Part shown: in pieces, positions 12,910 to 24,898 of the stretch
How the letters are laid out: every line of letters begins with the position of its first letter
Position numbering within the stretch: position 1 is the stretch's first letter
Source: Lepidurus packardi
Taxonomy: Eukaryota > Arthropoda > Branchiopoda > Notostraca > Triopsidae
Reading direction: 5' to 3'
DNA: 64,000 nt
NCBI GenBank assembly: GCA_023053545.1
Contig: JAKZAN010000006.1
Location: forward strand, 2,361,001-2,425,000
Position numbers and translations under genes: made by a program
The notes under the pieces: generated by a model
Database searches by the model: none
Seen by the model: only the letters and a program-made list of their open reading frames with translations
What the model was told of the DNA's origin: nothing

Positions 12910-12945
12910 CGTGTAGGACGCCTATTGGTCCAACTTCATGACGTC
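12910..12945 (-). promoter_or_regulatory. ERSE-like and CRE/UPRE-like sites upstream of XBP1
   Basis: Read on the XBP1 strand, CCAAT (12928-12924) is followed after exactly 9 nt by ACACG (12914-12910). This is one base from the ER stress element CCAAT-N9-CCACG. Just upstream (12939-12945) is a palindromic TGACGTC/GACGTCA core shared by CRE and ATF6/UPRE sites. They lie about 145-180 bp before the XBP1 start codon. Sites seen directly; function inferred. Confidence 0.45.
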
Positions 12946-15900
12946 TGCGGGTCTAGCTGATGCAAGTTCCTGGACGCTTGGCAAGAGCCATGAGCCTTTA
13001 TTGCGAAAAGAGGGGTGTGTTGCCCCCCTTATTTACGTTCTTTTGCAATACACATGTCGATGAAAAAAGGTCGACGCGACAAAGGGAAACGAAATTCCCA
13101 ATTAGCTTGCACATATATTACTATACAATACTTTTGCGTTATTTTAAAACGTTTCGGTATTTAACCATTTCGTTTTTTTTCATTATGTATAATATATTTG
13201 TTAACTTAATTATTTCTTGTTTTTAACCTTACTAAGCTGGTACGGTACAACTGTACAAAAAACATCATAAGCTTGTAAATACGAAAAGTTCGAGCCACAT
13301 TATATAGTATGATGTGACTGTTTACTTTAGCGTATTTACGTTTACGAAGAACCTGGGGAAAGAAAGGCAAGGAATGATCGAGAAGGGGAGGGTGCTTTTG
13401 AAAAGCTTATGGAAGCAAGCCAAGTGCACCAGATGATATCGACATCAAAGTCTTCTCATTCGATATAGCGAAGCGGACTTGGCGTCAGCGCTTTGTTGTC
13501 ATAGCGGAGGACGCTGCTAGTTACGACTCATTAGCTTGGCGGTAGTCATGGATTGAGCATTGTTCTGTCTTTTGTGTAATTAGTGTTAGCCTGAGTGATT
13601 TTTTTTATTCTTTCTGGATTAATAGGGTCATGCAAAACTCAGAGGTAACCCATTTCTATTTTCATGTCTGTTGTCCTGTTTGTTTTAGTTTGAATTTGAA
13701 TTTGATCTTTCCTTGATGTCGAGTCTGAAATGCCGTGTTTCAGAAGCGACAGATGCCATGTGTTTTTCCTTGTTTGTCTTGGCGTTCGTCGGTCTTTCCC
13801 GTTTACCGCTTAGCTTTCAAGATTTGCCAACTTTGTCGGTTCGACCTTGACAGCGTTTTCGTTTGTCCTGAGCTAGATTGCCATCTTAGAAAAACAAAGT
13901 TATCCATATAACGGTGTGCTAGCTGAGATGTTTTGTACCCTCGATACCGAGTAAAAGAAAAAAAATTCAGAAAATCAATAGAAGAGCACCGTTACTCGCA
14001 CAGCAAGGGGCGCTTTTGCATGAGGGAACGAGGGGGTTGCAAACCCACTTTGGGTCTTTTATAGTGCAGACTGGCTGACAACCCCCTCCCCCCCCTTTCC
14101 TATAGCAAATACGAGACACGCCAGACCAATCGGTAACCGGGGGTTTCGACTGCATTAGGGATAAATTCGCGAGTCTAGTGGGTTGCGCTACAATGCGTAA
14201 TCGAGTCTTTTCTTGTGTTTTTGATTGTTCACCATATGCGTATCAGGCTTCGTACTTGACGTCGTTTTCAAAGGTATACACACGTGTTCGTGACCCGGGT
14301 GTATTTTAACGACTTGGAAACGGACTTCGTGTTCACGAGCTCGGAGAGCGTGATGAACGTATAATTGCAGTGCTTTTGGTTCAGAAGCAATAGGAACTCG
14401 GTACAAAGGCGATACAAAAATAATACAAAAGAACACGTATAGTCTTCTTTTATTTACTCGTTTGGTGCATTGCAGTGATAAGTTTTAACATCACAGTCTT
14501 AAACTGCATTAAACGCGAATTTGTTTAATTTAAAATTAACTTATATTTACTTCCTGTCTACTGTAAACAATGGCTTTCATGCACGTAGATGCTCCTGCGT
14601 GCTCTGCATACCCTTCACACCTCTGCTGTAGTATATGAGACAGTTTGGTCCCAACCAAGCATAGGGAGCAAAGATAAAACGAAGTGCAGTCAAGTCAAAG
14701 TCATTTGATACAGGCCTGGCATGCTTGACATGATAGATTATGTCTATGATAGTATACGTCTTCCGGAACTTGACAGGTTCTCGTGTTCCTTTTGCAAAAA
14801 CAGAAAAAAGTGTGGGAGATGGCAATGATTGGTTCTGATTCATGATGCTGCCTCGGGGAAATGGAAGCTGGGTCAGTTTCTTATTACAAATCGTAAAAAC
14901 TTTTATATTGAACGTGCTCCTTATTATAAACAGGAAGTTTTCGAGGATATTATCTTTTTGCTAGCGTGGTAGCTGGTAGTTTTGGGGATAGTCATCTTGG
15001 TAAGCTTATCTTTGTAGGCCATCCATGAATGTGGGCTATTGTCGTATTACGGACTCCCCCTTCCCATGCTTGAATTACTAGGCAGTCTTGCCATGCTGGC
15101 ATCGAGGGGGCCGACATGAGAGGGAGTATGTTGCTGTGGTATTGGTATGGCTTCTACTACGATTTCAATTTCGCTTTCGGGTGACCATGGAAGCTAATAC
15201 GCTCTACTACAGGAAGTACCAAAGCTTCCATTCCTGAGTAAATTGGTGCTTACAGGCACCAATCCTCCTAAGGCGTCGTGGACGTCGCTTAAGGGGAGGG
15301 GCGTTGAGACGGACGTCTGGTCTTGGTTGAGCTTGAGTAACTGTTACTTCATAGCTATAGCCGCAGTACAGTACTTGTGTGTTCTCGTCGACTCCCTCCA
15401 GCCATTTTAAATTTTCCGTTTGCTATAGTTTATTCGTGTGAAATGTAACGCGGTTTTCAACCAGCGACTTTTGTTGTGTGCCACAGTCCAAAAACTGTTA
15501 TTTTACATTTTCTTCCCCTTTTTTTCAAACACCATTACCTTGAGCACCGTGTGTCTGTGAAAAACAGGCCTTTCCGCTCTGCTTCGCTCCAGTGCGCACT
15601 TAGCAAAGGAATAAGCCCAAGACAACAAGCAAAACTGTAGCTCTTAGCTTAAAGGTAACGGAGTAAGTAATCAAATACCCCAAGAAAAAGAGTGGATGAG
15701 AAACAGTGAGTAAAGCGAAAACGGGAAGCGGCAGAAGGAGAAGAGTGGTCAAGTGACGGTGGCCAGTGTTGTGGACGAGGTAACAAAAACGTGACCTGCA
15801 AGAAACAGGCTCTGCCGTCTTAAATAACAATAATAATTCAAACTGGTCTTCCTAGTAACGCTATTGTTCAGTTCGTGTCTAAAGTAACTATTATCTCTCG

Positions 15901-16040
15901 GGTGTAATGTTTCTTTGTTTGACATTGCAATCCTGTAAGCTCTAAGCTCTCCTTTTTACGTTACAGTGCTTGCAACCGCTGCTTGATAAAAATTGACGTT
16001 TACATTCCACGTCGTACGATTACTTTTTTTTTTTTTTTTT

Positions 16041-16049
16041 GCCATCTTG
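16041..16049 (+). promoter_or_regulatory. YY1/Pho-like GCCATCTTG motif before start codon
   Basis: GCCATCTTG lies 20 bp before the ATG of the coiled-coil gene, right after a poly-T run. The same GCCATNTT core occurs near other start codons in this window. Binding is inferred. Confidence 0.35.
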
Positions 16050-16068
16050 CGGTTTCTAGACGATAAAC

Positions 16069-19000
16069 ATGGCATCAGCAACTGCACCCACTAACAGTAG
16101 TACCGGTTTGGGGCTCTATTCGCAATCACAATACGCACCCAGCTTGGATAATCTTTTGGAGAGTGAGGTTATAGTGGGCGACGAATCGGATTCAGATCCT
16201 GATCAGAATTGTGGCGCGAACAATACCTGTAATGGCGTCCAGGGTAACCCATCCGAACCTACGTCATTGGCGTTGTCTGAATCGACCAACGCGAGCCTGA
16301 CCAGCGCCACGCCCACGTCTCGCCGTTCTACGCCAACTCCGTCCCCACGGGTCACTATCAGTCCTGCTCCTCGAACGCCTCTACATCAAAATGGGCGTCA
16401 GCGACCGAATGGGACGACCAGAGATGAAGGTCTAATAACATCCCCGAGGCGAACTCCCATGTCTCCACGCCGCTTTTCGCAACCTCCAGCACCTTTGCAG
16501 GCACCTTTTGTGGTTCTGCCTTTGCGGTCGCCCTCTTGGAGTCAACCGACAGCTTCCAGTACGCTCAAGCAAGGGGCAAGGGTCAAGGACAACAAATATG
16601 CTACCTTAGGTCGTCGGTCCAAGTTGAACGTTCCCGAAGAAGATAACGAGTTGGTCGGCGTGGGAACTGTAGAGGCCAAGAACGTGATGGATAAATTTGC
16701 GACCTTACCTAGGAAACGAGTCAAAGAAAGGCCAGCGCTTCCTCAGTTTGTCATCGAAAAGGAGAAAGAGAAAGACGGCAAGGAAAGCATGAAAAAGGAT
16801 TTTCATTATGCGACTTTACCACGGCGTCAGAAAGACAAGACGGATGTTTTCAAACCCAGTCCAAGCAAGACGTTGACACCCCAACCCGAGACGAAAGCGA
16901 TGGCTAATAAAGCGGCTATTCCGCCAGAAGCCAAGTTTGTCTCGCCGGCCTTTAAACCCAAAGTTCCCGAGAAACCCAAAGAGCTGAGCAAAAACGTGCC
17001 GATCCCCTCCCCGAAACGGAGCGTCGTGGGGAATGGGAACGCCAACTCCAAGCCGGGTACGCCCAATAAAGCCAGTCTGACTGCACCCACTCCTCCGCCC
17101 AAGCCGCGCACTTTGGCCCCTGTTGCCGTGCGCCACAAAACAATGATATTTTTAGAAAAATGCAGTCAAACTGTCCTTACTCTGCACGATATTCATGAAG
17201 CATTGGAGGATTTTAAAAAACAAGGAAGAATGTCGGCGTCCGTCTCCAGGGACGTGTCGCATCAATATGAATCTCAAGGCGTCCAGACCGAAGAAGCTCC
17301 ACTTGACCTGTCGGGGCTGGCTGTATCCAACGCGGGCAAGGAAAAGGAGTTGGCTCACCATCAGGAGCAAATTCGCGAATACGAGCTGTTGTACAAAAAC
17401 ACATTGGAAGCCATAAAATCCAAGTCCATCGCCTTGGAAGAAGCGGAACAAGAGGTAAGCCGATGTCAGGCTTTACTGGAAGAAGAGCGGACGGAAAGGC
17501 GATTAGTTCAAGACGAATTGGATAAAACATCTTTGCGGGTTTCAGCCATGATTGACTCTATGGAAGGGGTAGAACGAGGTTGGTTTTTCTCCCCGTCTTT
17601 TCAATTATTTATTTTCCCCTTCAATCTGCTTTCCTTTAATTTTCTCTCTGTTTATACAGAATTTACGAGCCGCGGGAATAGTTTGCTGGAAGTTGAAGGC
17701 CAGTTGCACGTATCGACCCATGTGGTTTACTCCTTGCAAGAAGAAGTAGGTTCCTTGCAAGACGCCCTCCGCTCCCAGGCTTTTGAACTCGAGCGCTCCA
17801 TGGCCGCTCAAAAGATGTTGCTTCAACAGCTCCAGGATACCGAGGCAGAAAGTCGGGAACTGCAGGAATTTCTACAAGCGGAAAAGTCGACTCTCACCGA
17901 GGCCTTGCGAGAGGCTGAAGTCGAAGTAATTTAACATATAAAAAGTCGTCGAGGAAAAGTTTAACAGTTTTATTTTCATAGATATGCTCCCTGAAGGGAG
18001 TTGTTTTGGAAAAAGACAAAGCCTTGAGGAGGCAGGAAGAAGAGTGTCAACACTTGGTGCGATTGGCAGAGCAACGAAAGTAAAAGAAGGCAGATATACG
18101 AGACGAGAGGATAAGAGATAATATCTTGGGTATTCTAGGCACGAATTGTTGGCCCTGCAGCTAGAATTGCAAGGAGCTCAAGGGAGGGCGGGGTCCGCTT
18201 TAGTTTGCCAAGGCGCTCAAATCTCGGCGGCTTCTGTCTTTGTTGCCAACTTGACGGCCCGTCTGGATAGTGCCGTACAAAATCTAGTCAATAAGCACCA
18301 GCTCACGTCAGATGATCTCGAGGTAAAGAATTATTGTTTTTTTTTTATTTATTTTCTGTCCAAAGCAGCTTGGATTTATAAAGCATTTGGAATCTTTTAG
18401 GCGTCAGTTTATTTGAACGAGGCGTATCATGAAGCTGAGTTTGGCCACAATCCCTTGACGGCATCCTCTTCCGCAGTTGGAGATTTAGCCAATAGCGACC
18501 GGCCGCCGTTGATTGGCTCGCCCTCATTGCAGAATTTATCTAATGCCATCAATCTGCGGAATCCGCCAGAGGGAGAAGAAAGGAGTGATAGCAGTGTAAA
18601 CGAGGATCAGCCACAGTCGTTGACGGATCAGTTGGAAGAAGCCGATCACGGACTCAGTCGTTTGTTGAAAGCAGTGGATAGGGTTGGCCATCAGCAGGAG
18701 CATGCGATTCTGCAATTACGGGAGCAAAACATTCAATGGGAAGGCAGCTACAAAGTATAAACTTAAAGAGAAAAAGCATAATATCGAGTTGCTCATGCTG
18801 TTTACTTGTTAGGCACAAAGCATTACTCTAGCAGAGACTCGTGAAGAATTGACTCATTCCCAAAACGCCGAGAATCGCTTACTGACGGAATTGCAGCGTT
18901 TGCAATCCCAGCTTTCGCAGTCGCAGAAGGAAACTGAACGAGCACTTAATTTGCCTTCAGGCGTAGAAAATAACGAGGTAGGTTTGGGATATTATTGACT

Positions 19001-19404
19001 GCAGTGAGAAATCACTGATTTTAATATTACTTTCTAATTGTATTGGCTATATAGGTTGCTTCCCTGCGTGCTGGATTGTTGGAAAAGGAACGGTCTTTTG
19101 GTGAAATGCAAGCTAAATTTGTTAAACAAAAACGAGCATTGACGGAGAATTGGCATCGGGCTCAGCAAGAAGCTGACGTAAGGCGCGAAGCCTTGACTCG
19201 TGTGCAGCAAGTAAATGAACTAACGTTAATTCCCTAGTTTTTACTCTAATTGGATTGGTTATACCTTCGAAGGTTTTGGATTCCTTGTCAGACTCTGTGC
19301 TTAACGATAATCCCGAGTTATCTGCGCTTCCAGCTTACCTGTGCAGGTATGTGTCTAGCGACTTGCATTCTAGCGATATGAACGCCAATGGTTCAATGTC
19401 TTAA
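16069..19404 (+). CDS. large coiled-coil protein, unrecognised
   Basis: Eight exons: 16069-17578, 17660-17925, 17982-18079, 18139-18322, 18401-18754, 18813-18977, 19055-19210 and 19273-19404, giving 954 aa. The first 330 residues are disordered, rich in Pro, Ser and Lys, and contain three copies of a short motif (YATLGRR, FATLPRK, YATLPRR), a possible docking or phosphorylation repeat. From about residue 360 the chain is almost continuous coiled coil with heptad Leu/Glu/Gln, broken by a Ser/Pro-rich insert around residues 690-740. The C-terminus has LTENWHRAQQEADVRREAL and a leucine-rich end. No enzymatic domain is visible. A centrosomal or cytoskeletal scaffold is likely by composition only. 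The last exon contains CAG|GTATGT, a strong donor, so another 3' exon beyond 19349 is possible, but none was found. I could not name the family. Confidence 0.8.
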
Positions 19405-19575
19405 ACAAATGTTGGAAGGCTTTGCCTTTATACGCCTTTTTATGGAAATTTCTTCTTATTTTACGAAACAAGTGACGAGCGCCAAGGGACGTGTTTTATG
19501 ACAGTATTTATGATTACATTGCATCGTACGCAGTTTTGTTGGACGGATTGAATATTATTCGGCTCGTACTTTCAT

Positions 19576-20559
19576 TTAGGATATTCGACAGGACATTGCA
19601 GTAGGAGAACAGTTAGGGTACTCCTTTAAATGTGGATCTCGCACATCTCCTTCGTCGGTGCCTGGTACGCTGTTGCTCGTCGGCGAGCCACTGGATCGCA
19701 CACAGACACACCGAGGTGCATTGGCACCCGGCGGTCTATATATACGAGGAACGCCTTCCCAATCTCGCTCGATGGCCCCACTAATAAGAAAAAAGAAACA
19801 ATAATAAAGACATTTTTGCTTTAGCGGTACATTTCCTCTAACCTTGATTTAGAGCACCAGACTCTTCCACCGTTAGCTTGACTCCATTCCGAATTGCATG
19901 GAGGATACACTTGCGCTTCTGCTTCTTGAGCCTCTGTGGCTAAAGCAGCGCGTTTTATTTTCTCTTCCACCTTCTCGCCGTATTCCGTAAGTCTTCCTTT
20001 GCCGTCAAAATACCGACCACTTAATTTACCTAAACAAATCGAATATAGTAATAATATATTCAACAGCGAATGCAGCTTGTGTCTTTTTACCAATGTAAGT
20101 ATAATCATTGTGATAAAAGCGTAGCCACTCGGCCAGCCCACCAAAATCTTGGTCGTCGAGATTTAAAACATCATCTATGAGCCCAGTCGGGGTAAAGTCG
20201 CCAGTGACGAAAGCACGAGACGCATCTTTGCCTGCAAATATGTGATAGCCTTCTCCAGGGCCATAATATTGCCGCCCTTTGGAAACGTCAAACACTCGTC
20301 CAAGTAATGCAAGATAAATAGGTGTCCTCTCGTCCTGACCCTTCAGTTGTGAAATCTCACCAAGCGAAAGTATTCTTTCACGTTCATTTATTGGGTCTGG
20401 GTCACTTGGATGTACCACCGTGCTAACAAGAAGCTTCCAAGCGTTTTCTATATCTATACCTGTGTTTTCTTGCAAGGGTTTTCGTAGCAATGCCAAGAGC
20501 ACAGCTATGCACAAAGTAACGGCTGTAAAAACACGAAACATATAGGTTTTGGTACCCAT
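19576..20559 (-). CDS. neuferricin (cytochrome b5 domain-containing protein 2)
   Basis: MAPR-family heme-binding secreted or membrane protein. Exons 20559-20091, 20029-19843 and 19780-19576, 286 aa, close to the family length. An N-terminal hydrophobic segment (VFTAVTLCIAVLLALL) acts as signal or anchor. The cytochrome b5-like domain runs from about residue 66, with LKGQDERTPIYLALLGRVFDVS, YYGPGEGYHIFAGKDASRAF and the YTYIGKLSGRYFD segment. The cysteine-bearing C-terminus has ERDWEGVPR, RCVCVRSSG and HLKEYPNCSP, matching the neuferricin tail. The third exon is not apparent from any long open frame but is required and fits in phase. Vertebrate neuferricin promotes neurogenesis; the role here is not shown. 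Confidence 0.9.
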
Positions 20560-20921
20560 GGTAGGTATATTTTAGTTTTAAGGTAATAACTTTTAGTAGA
20601 CTCGAGGGTGGAAACCCTTTTCTTTTGCTGGGGATGAAAAATAAACACGTGCCTTAGTTTACTAACATGAAACCGGTTAAGATAGGAATCGCAAACAGGG
20701 TTAATGAAAGGCGAATTGCGAAACTTAATTCGCCGTTTCCGTTTCGCGCCCATTTCGCTTTTTACCGTAATTTTTTAGGAAAACTGTTAACTTTTCACAA
20801 GTACTGCTGTATGGCATAGTGTAGCATATATTGCGATTGCACTGGCTTTATTTGCAATAAGGGGAAGTGAAGGAAGTGGTATCTCCCAGGGAAGGAAGTG
20901 TCCGCCCAACATCATGGTATG
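20560..20921. other. short intergenic stretch, nothing recognised
   Basis: Between the head of the neuferricin gene and the retrotransposon fragment. It should contain the neuferricin promoter. No clear motif was picked out. Confidence 0.4.
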
Positions 20922-21660
20922 TCCATGAACGATTGCCTTCTTCAAGGACCCGACCTACTAATCAGTCTCGTGGGACTTTTGATCCGCTTCCGCGAGAACC
21001 CAGTTGCCGTTTCATCGGACATTGAGTAAATGTTCCACCCACTTCTTGTACGTCCGGATGATACGTCCTTCGATTCTTGTGGAGGGCACCGAATAGTAAC
21101 GAAGCCCCTTCCACCTACCAAATGCGCGTACAAATTTTTGGAGCTATCTCCTCGCCAACAGTATGCAACTATGCTCTTCAACAAGTAGCGAAAGACTTTG
21201 CCCCAGAAGCTCCAGAACTCCGAAACAAGGTCGAGCGACAATTCTACGTCGACCATTATTTGGATTCCTTGGAAACCGAAAGCGAAGCACTTGACACCTG
21301 CAGGAGACTCACCACACTGCTGACCCGAGGCGGTTTTCGTTTAACAAAATGGCTTTCCTCCTCGCGAAAAGTCGTAAGCTCCCTTCCAGCAACCAAATAT
21401 TTTGATCCCAGGGTGATCGTGGACCTGGACAAGCCAAGCTCCTACTGGTGGAAAGAACTCTTGGAATTTTATGAAATTCAGACATCGATACCTTTTTCGT
21501 TCAAAATAAGTATGCGAGATGATCCCCGTACGAAAAGAGAGGTGTTGCGGACGGTAGCTAGCCTTTTCGATCCACTGGGATTCCTAGCTCCAGTTGTCGT
21601 AACTGCCGCTTTAGCCACTTTATGGCCACTGCTGATTCATATTATAGATTTAGTCGCACT
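20922..21660 (+). mobile_element. decayed BEL/Pao retrotransposon reverse transcriptase fragment
   Basis: Plus-strand reading shows parts of a BEL/Pao-class reverse transcriptase: a conserved CLLQGPDLL segment, then YQMRVQIFGA, a FYVDHYLDS stretch, GGFRLTKW and SLFDPLGFLAP. It is broken by an in-frame stop near 21030 and a frameshift near 21070. The catalytic YVDD box reads YVDH. No LTR, gag, integrase or flanking duplication was found. It is an old, dead fragment. The longest clean frame is 21077-21664. Confidence 0.85.
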
Positions 21661-21728
21661 ATAGAATCAAATTTTTAGAGGACTTTTTATTAGGACGATC
21701 GCTTATTCTGATCACTGGGTTTTGCACA

Positions 21729-22389
21729 ATGTCAATAATGGACGAAGTAATGTCCCAAAGCATAATTTCACATTGTTGTTGAATTTCACATCACATCACA
21801 CCACGTTGAATTTCACATCGCTACACAGTGCTGCACTCGTGATTTTTGTCTCCACCATCAAAGTATTTACCACATACGACGTTGTTGCCCTGAACATAGT
21901 TATTGGAGCCAAAGATTATCACTGCCATTGTCCAACTGTTTCGATGTAATATTGCGCTTAATGGTGATGGATGCGGGATTGTTAAAGTGAGTTCTGAAGC
22001 TTGTGTGCTACGCCTACTGGATTTAACACTGTTGTTTGGTGCAGGAGTTTGATGAACCATCCATATTGCTAGCGATGGAAACGAGTCTCTTTAACAGTTT
22101 AGTCGCACAGACAGTGCTCAATAAAGCGCGACACTTGAAAGAAATAGCCAAACAGGTACATTTATCACTTTCATAAGTAGCATATATACTATCCTCTTTC
22201 TTTCAGGCTGCAATAAAGCGCAATATTGGAAAGAGAAATTCTACCTCCTTATGCAAAAGAAATGGAGTGTCCCATAATGAGATACCTTCCACGCCTGTCA
22301 GCATTTCGGAAGAGTTCAAGAAATCTTGTAAGCAAATCACACCCAGTGAAACTGCCAAAGAAGCAGACGATGAAGAGACCGGGATGTAA
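21729..22389 (+). CDS. small predicted protein, unrecognised
   Basis: A four-exon chain fits in phase: 21729-21746, 21900-21986, 22045-22155 and 22207-22389, 132 aa. All junctions are GT-AG and phase 0; introns are 153, 58 and 51 bp. The middle is helical and hydrophobic (LLEPKIITAIVQLFR, ILLAMETSLFNSLVAQTVLNKAR), followed by a basic then Ser/Glu-rich tail ending in DDEETGM. An AATAAA near 22482 could be its poly(A) signal. The first exon of six codons is the weakest part. No family was recognised. It sits directly after a dead retrotransposon fragment but has no likeness to it. Confidence 0.5.
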
Positions 22390-22735
22390 ACTTAGTTTAT
22401 ATTCGCCTCAATACAACCACTACCTCCATGGAAGAAGAAAAGTTTAAAAAGCGTTGGATCGTTTCCGAGGCCAATACTCAATAAACACTCACATACGCCT
22501 CTATTGTTTTTGACTCAAAATAAATCTTTAAAAAAAGTAGCACAATGCATTATAACTTGCAAAAAAACTTTATTCAGTCAACTGGTTTAACCAAATTTTT
22601 AAAGTGTATAAGTAGAAAAAAATGTCCCACTGGTCCGTAAGGCAAATAATGCTAAACCCTGCGATCCCCATTTTTATGCGATAACATCGTAACTATAAAA
22701 TAACCTGTCAATGGTCCTTGATCTTTTCATCAGAA
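22390..22735. other. 3' UTR space between two convergent genes
   Basis: Contains AATAAA motifs near 22482 and 22517 on the plus strand. The minus-strand AATAAA near 22571 fits the 3' end of the transporter gene. Nothing else seen. Confidence 0.45.
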
Positions 22736-24597
22736 TTAAGCTCGAGCTAGCAAGAAAAGCGGCACGACCAGGGCTGCTGCTCCAATGCAATAACAAGAAG
22801 TCGCCCCCAAACCCCAAAATGCTATAAAAGATAAAATTATTTTAAAAAATATATTAACTAATGATATAATTAAGTCAATACCTGAAGATGCAACCGCAGG
22901 TCCCAGAGCTCTTGCTAAGGCCCCTATTGAGCGGAATACTCCCATCAAAACTCCCTTTTGGTTCGAATTTCCAAATGACGAAACCATAGTTGTCAGGCAT
23001 GGGACAACGGTAGCCGAAGCTAATGAAAGATTATTAATTGTCTGTTTCTATGTTACGGAGTATGAAACAGAAGGGCAAAACAAATGCAACTGTGGACACC
23101 AAGGGGCTCCAGCCTCAACTTTTCAGTTTGCGTTTTTATTGCCCTTAACACTACGTACCAAACGAATAGAAAGCTAGGCCAACGTAGAGAACAGGTGCCG
23201 AGCTCGCAATACCAATTATCACAAAGGATGGAATGACCAATAATAAGCCCTACAAAATGGTACGTTATTATTTTTGCTAAAAGACTAATAATTCAAATAA
23301 CTCAAACTGATAGTCACACTTACCAGTAAGGCACAGCTGTTTTCCTTTCCAGGCTTGATTCTACGACTAAATCCGCCTTGCACTAAAGCCATAATAATGC
23401 CGATGAATAAAAACATTTTGCCTTGGTGAGCAGCTCCCCAGTTTAGTCGCATGTGAACCAAAAATGTCAACGTAAACTCCAAACCCGAGTACAAGAAGAG
23501 GAACAAGAAATATACACGTCCAAGTTTCTTCAAGCGATCGGTATCTTTTCTTGGAAGGCCCTCTATAGCGCTGAAATTAAGGAGGGCAAAAGGATTGATC
23601 AGGTTCCAGGCTTGCGACAAACTGCTAACTAATGAAGCTGAACGACGCTCCTACAACACAAAACATGGATAACTACAGAAAAACAGAAACAAAGCACTAT
23701 ACCCTTGGTAATGATTCTTTAAATGCAACAGCAACAAACACAACGTTAGTGACAGCCAGTGCTAATGAAACGGCGGCAGGGAGTTGGTACCATTCCCCTA
23801 CTAGTCCTTGGTTTTTCAAACCAATGGCAAACCACGCTCCCAACATGGGCCCTATCATAAAACCCAAAGAAAAGGCTACACCTACTAAGGCCATGGCAAT
23901 GCCTCTCTCTTTAATGCCCGTGACATCAGCCATAATTGCAGTGGCTAACGAGACGTTTGCTTTTGAGATGCCACCCACGATTCGCGCAGCAACAAACATG
24001 GCAAAACTGCTCGAGATGTACCACATTGCATATGAGATTGCAACGCCAACCTAAGACCAAATCAAATTAAGAAAATTATTTAGTCTACATAAGCAGTTGC
24101 TTACAAGGCTAAGCAGCAAAGCTGGCTTTCTACCATAGCTGTCGGAAAAACTTCCCGCTATTGGTGATACAAAAAACTGAAGTAGAGAGAACATCGATCC
24201 CAGGAAGCCTACAATGTTTCAGTAATTAAGGATTCAAAGAAAAAATCGGTAAAAATTAAACAGCATACCTCCAAAAAGGACACCAGAAAACTGTGCAGGG
24301 ATTCCAACACTTTCCTGCACACTCAAAACTGCAAGAGAGAGCTGTGCGTACAATCCAGATGTGCCTTTTTCTCTTGTAGCATACATGTCTACAAGTGACG
24401 GAAATAACGGCAGGATAATTGTAAATGCCAAGAGATCAAGTATAAGAGATGCAAACATAACCCAAACTCGTTTGTCCAACCTAACTTTAGATTTGTTATC
24501 CTAGGAGAAACATCAGTAGTTAACAATTTTGCGATTAATATAAATGAAAAAATCTTCTTACATTTTGGTCCTTAAGTTCCGTTAGCTTAGCAGTCAT
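22736..24597 (-). CDS. major facilitator transporter, MFSD10/TETRAN-like
   Basis: Membrane transporter related to the bacterial tetracycline exporters. Eight exons: 24597-24562, 24500-24269, 24208-24105, 24050-23703, 23650-23324, 23249-23159, 23019-22882 and 22821-22736, 453 aa. Twelve hydrophobic segments are expected. The MFS motif A loop GSFSDSYGRKPALL lies between TM2 and TM3 (about residues 105-118). TM4-TM5 carry ARIVGGISKANVS and GFMIGPMLGAW, typical of the DHA1 drug:H+ antiporter class. The short N-terminus and first segment DKRVWVMFASLILDLLAFTIILPLFPSL resemble human MFSD10 and Drosophila rtet. It is not a bacterial import: introns and composition match its neighbours. The substrate is unknown. 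Confidence 0.85.
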
Positions 24598-24890
24598 TTT
24601 TAGGCAATATATTAAATCTAAAGTGAAGGCAGATTTCTAAGTTGTTCTGCAGTATAGATCCGGGACAACGGGCCAACGCAGAGTCAAGTAAAAACCTTTC
24701 GTGTTTAGAGCAGCTACAAAATCGTAGCTGTTAATCTGTAAGTAATTAGTTACAATTAAATCAAATGTATATGATGTGCTTAAACTTACTTATTGCACTC
24801 GAGGTGTAGCAAAGGCAAGAATATTTTGATCACCGGTGCGTCCATATGGAACCAACTTTTCACGTGGACTGGGGAAGGTCAACAACCAGT
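24598..24890. other. upstream region of transporter gene
   Basis: Short AT-rich interval ending at the target site duplication of the foldback element. The transporter promoter should be here; no motif stands out. Confidence 0.35.
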
Positions 24891-24898
24891 GAGTACCA
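24891..24898. repeat. target site duplication GAGTACCA, left copy
   Basis: Identical to 25957-25964 on the far side of the foldback element. Confidence 0.85.

Larger units (their letters stand above)
12767..16068. other. intergenic, 3.3 kb, no gene seen beyond the XBP1 promoter
   Basis: The first 200 bp hold the putative XBP1 promoter elements. The remainder shows no exon chain, RNA gene or repeat element that I can support. Short frames at 14188-14436 and 14577-14843 (minus) look random. A run of about 18 T (16024-16040) directly precedes a GCCATCTTG motif and the start of the coiled-coil gene. Confidence 0.45.

Noticed and set aside
16816-17138. Two 100-aa minus-strand frames opposite the coiled-coil gene
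   Set aside because: They are shadows of the Pro/Ser-rich coding exon, with no splice partners or domain likeness.
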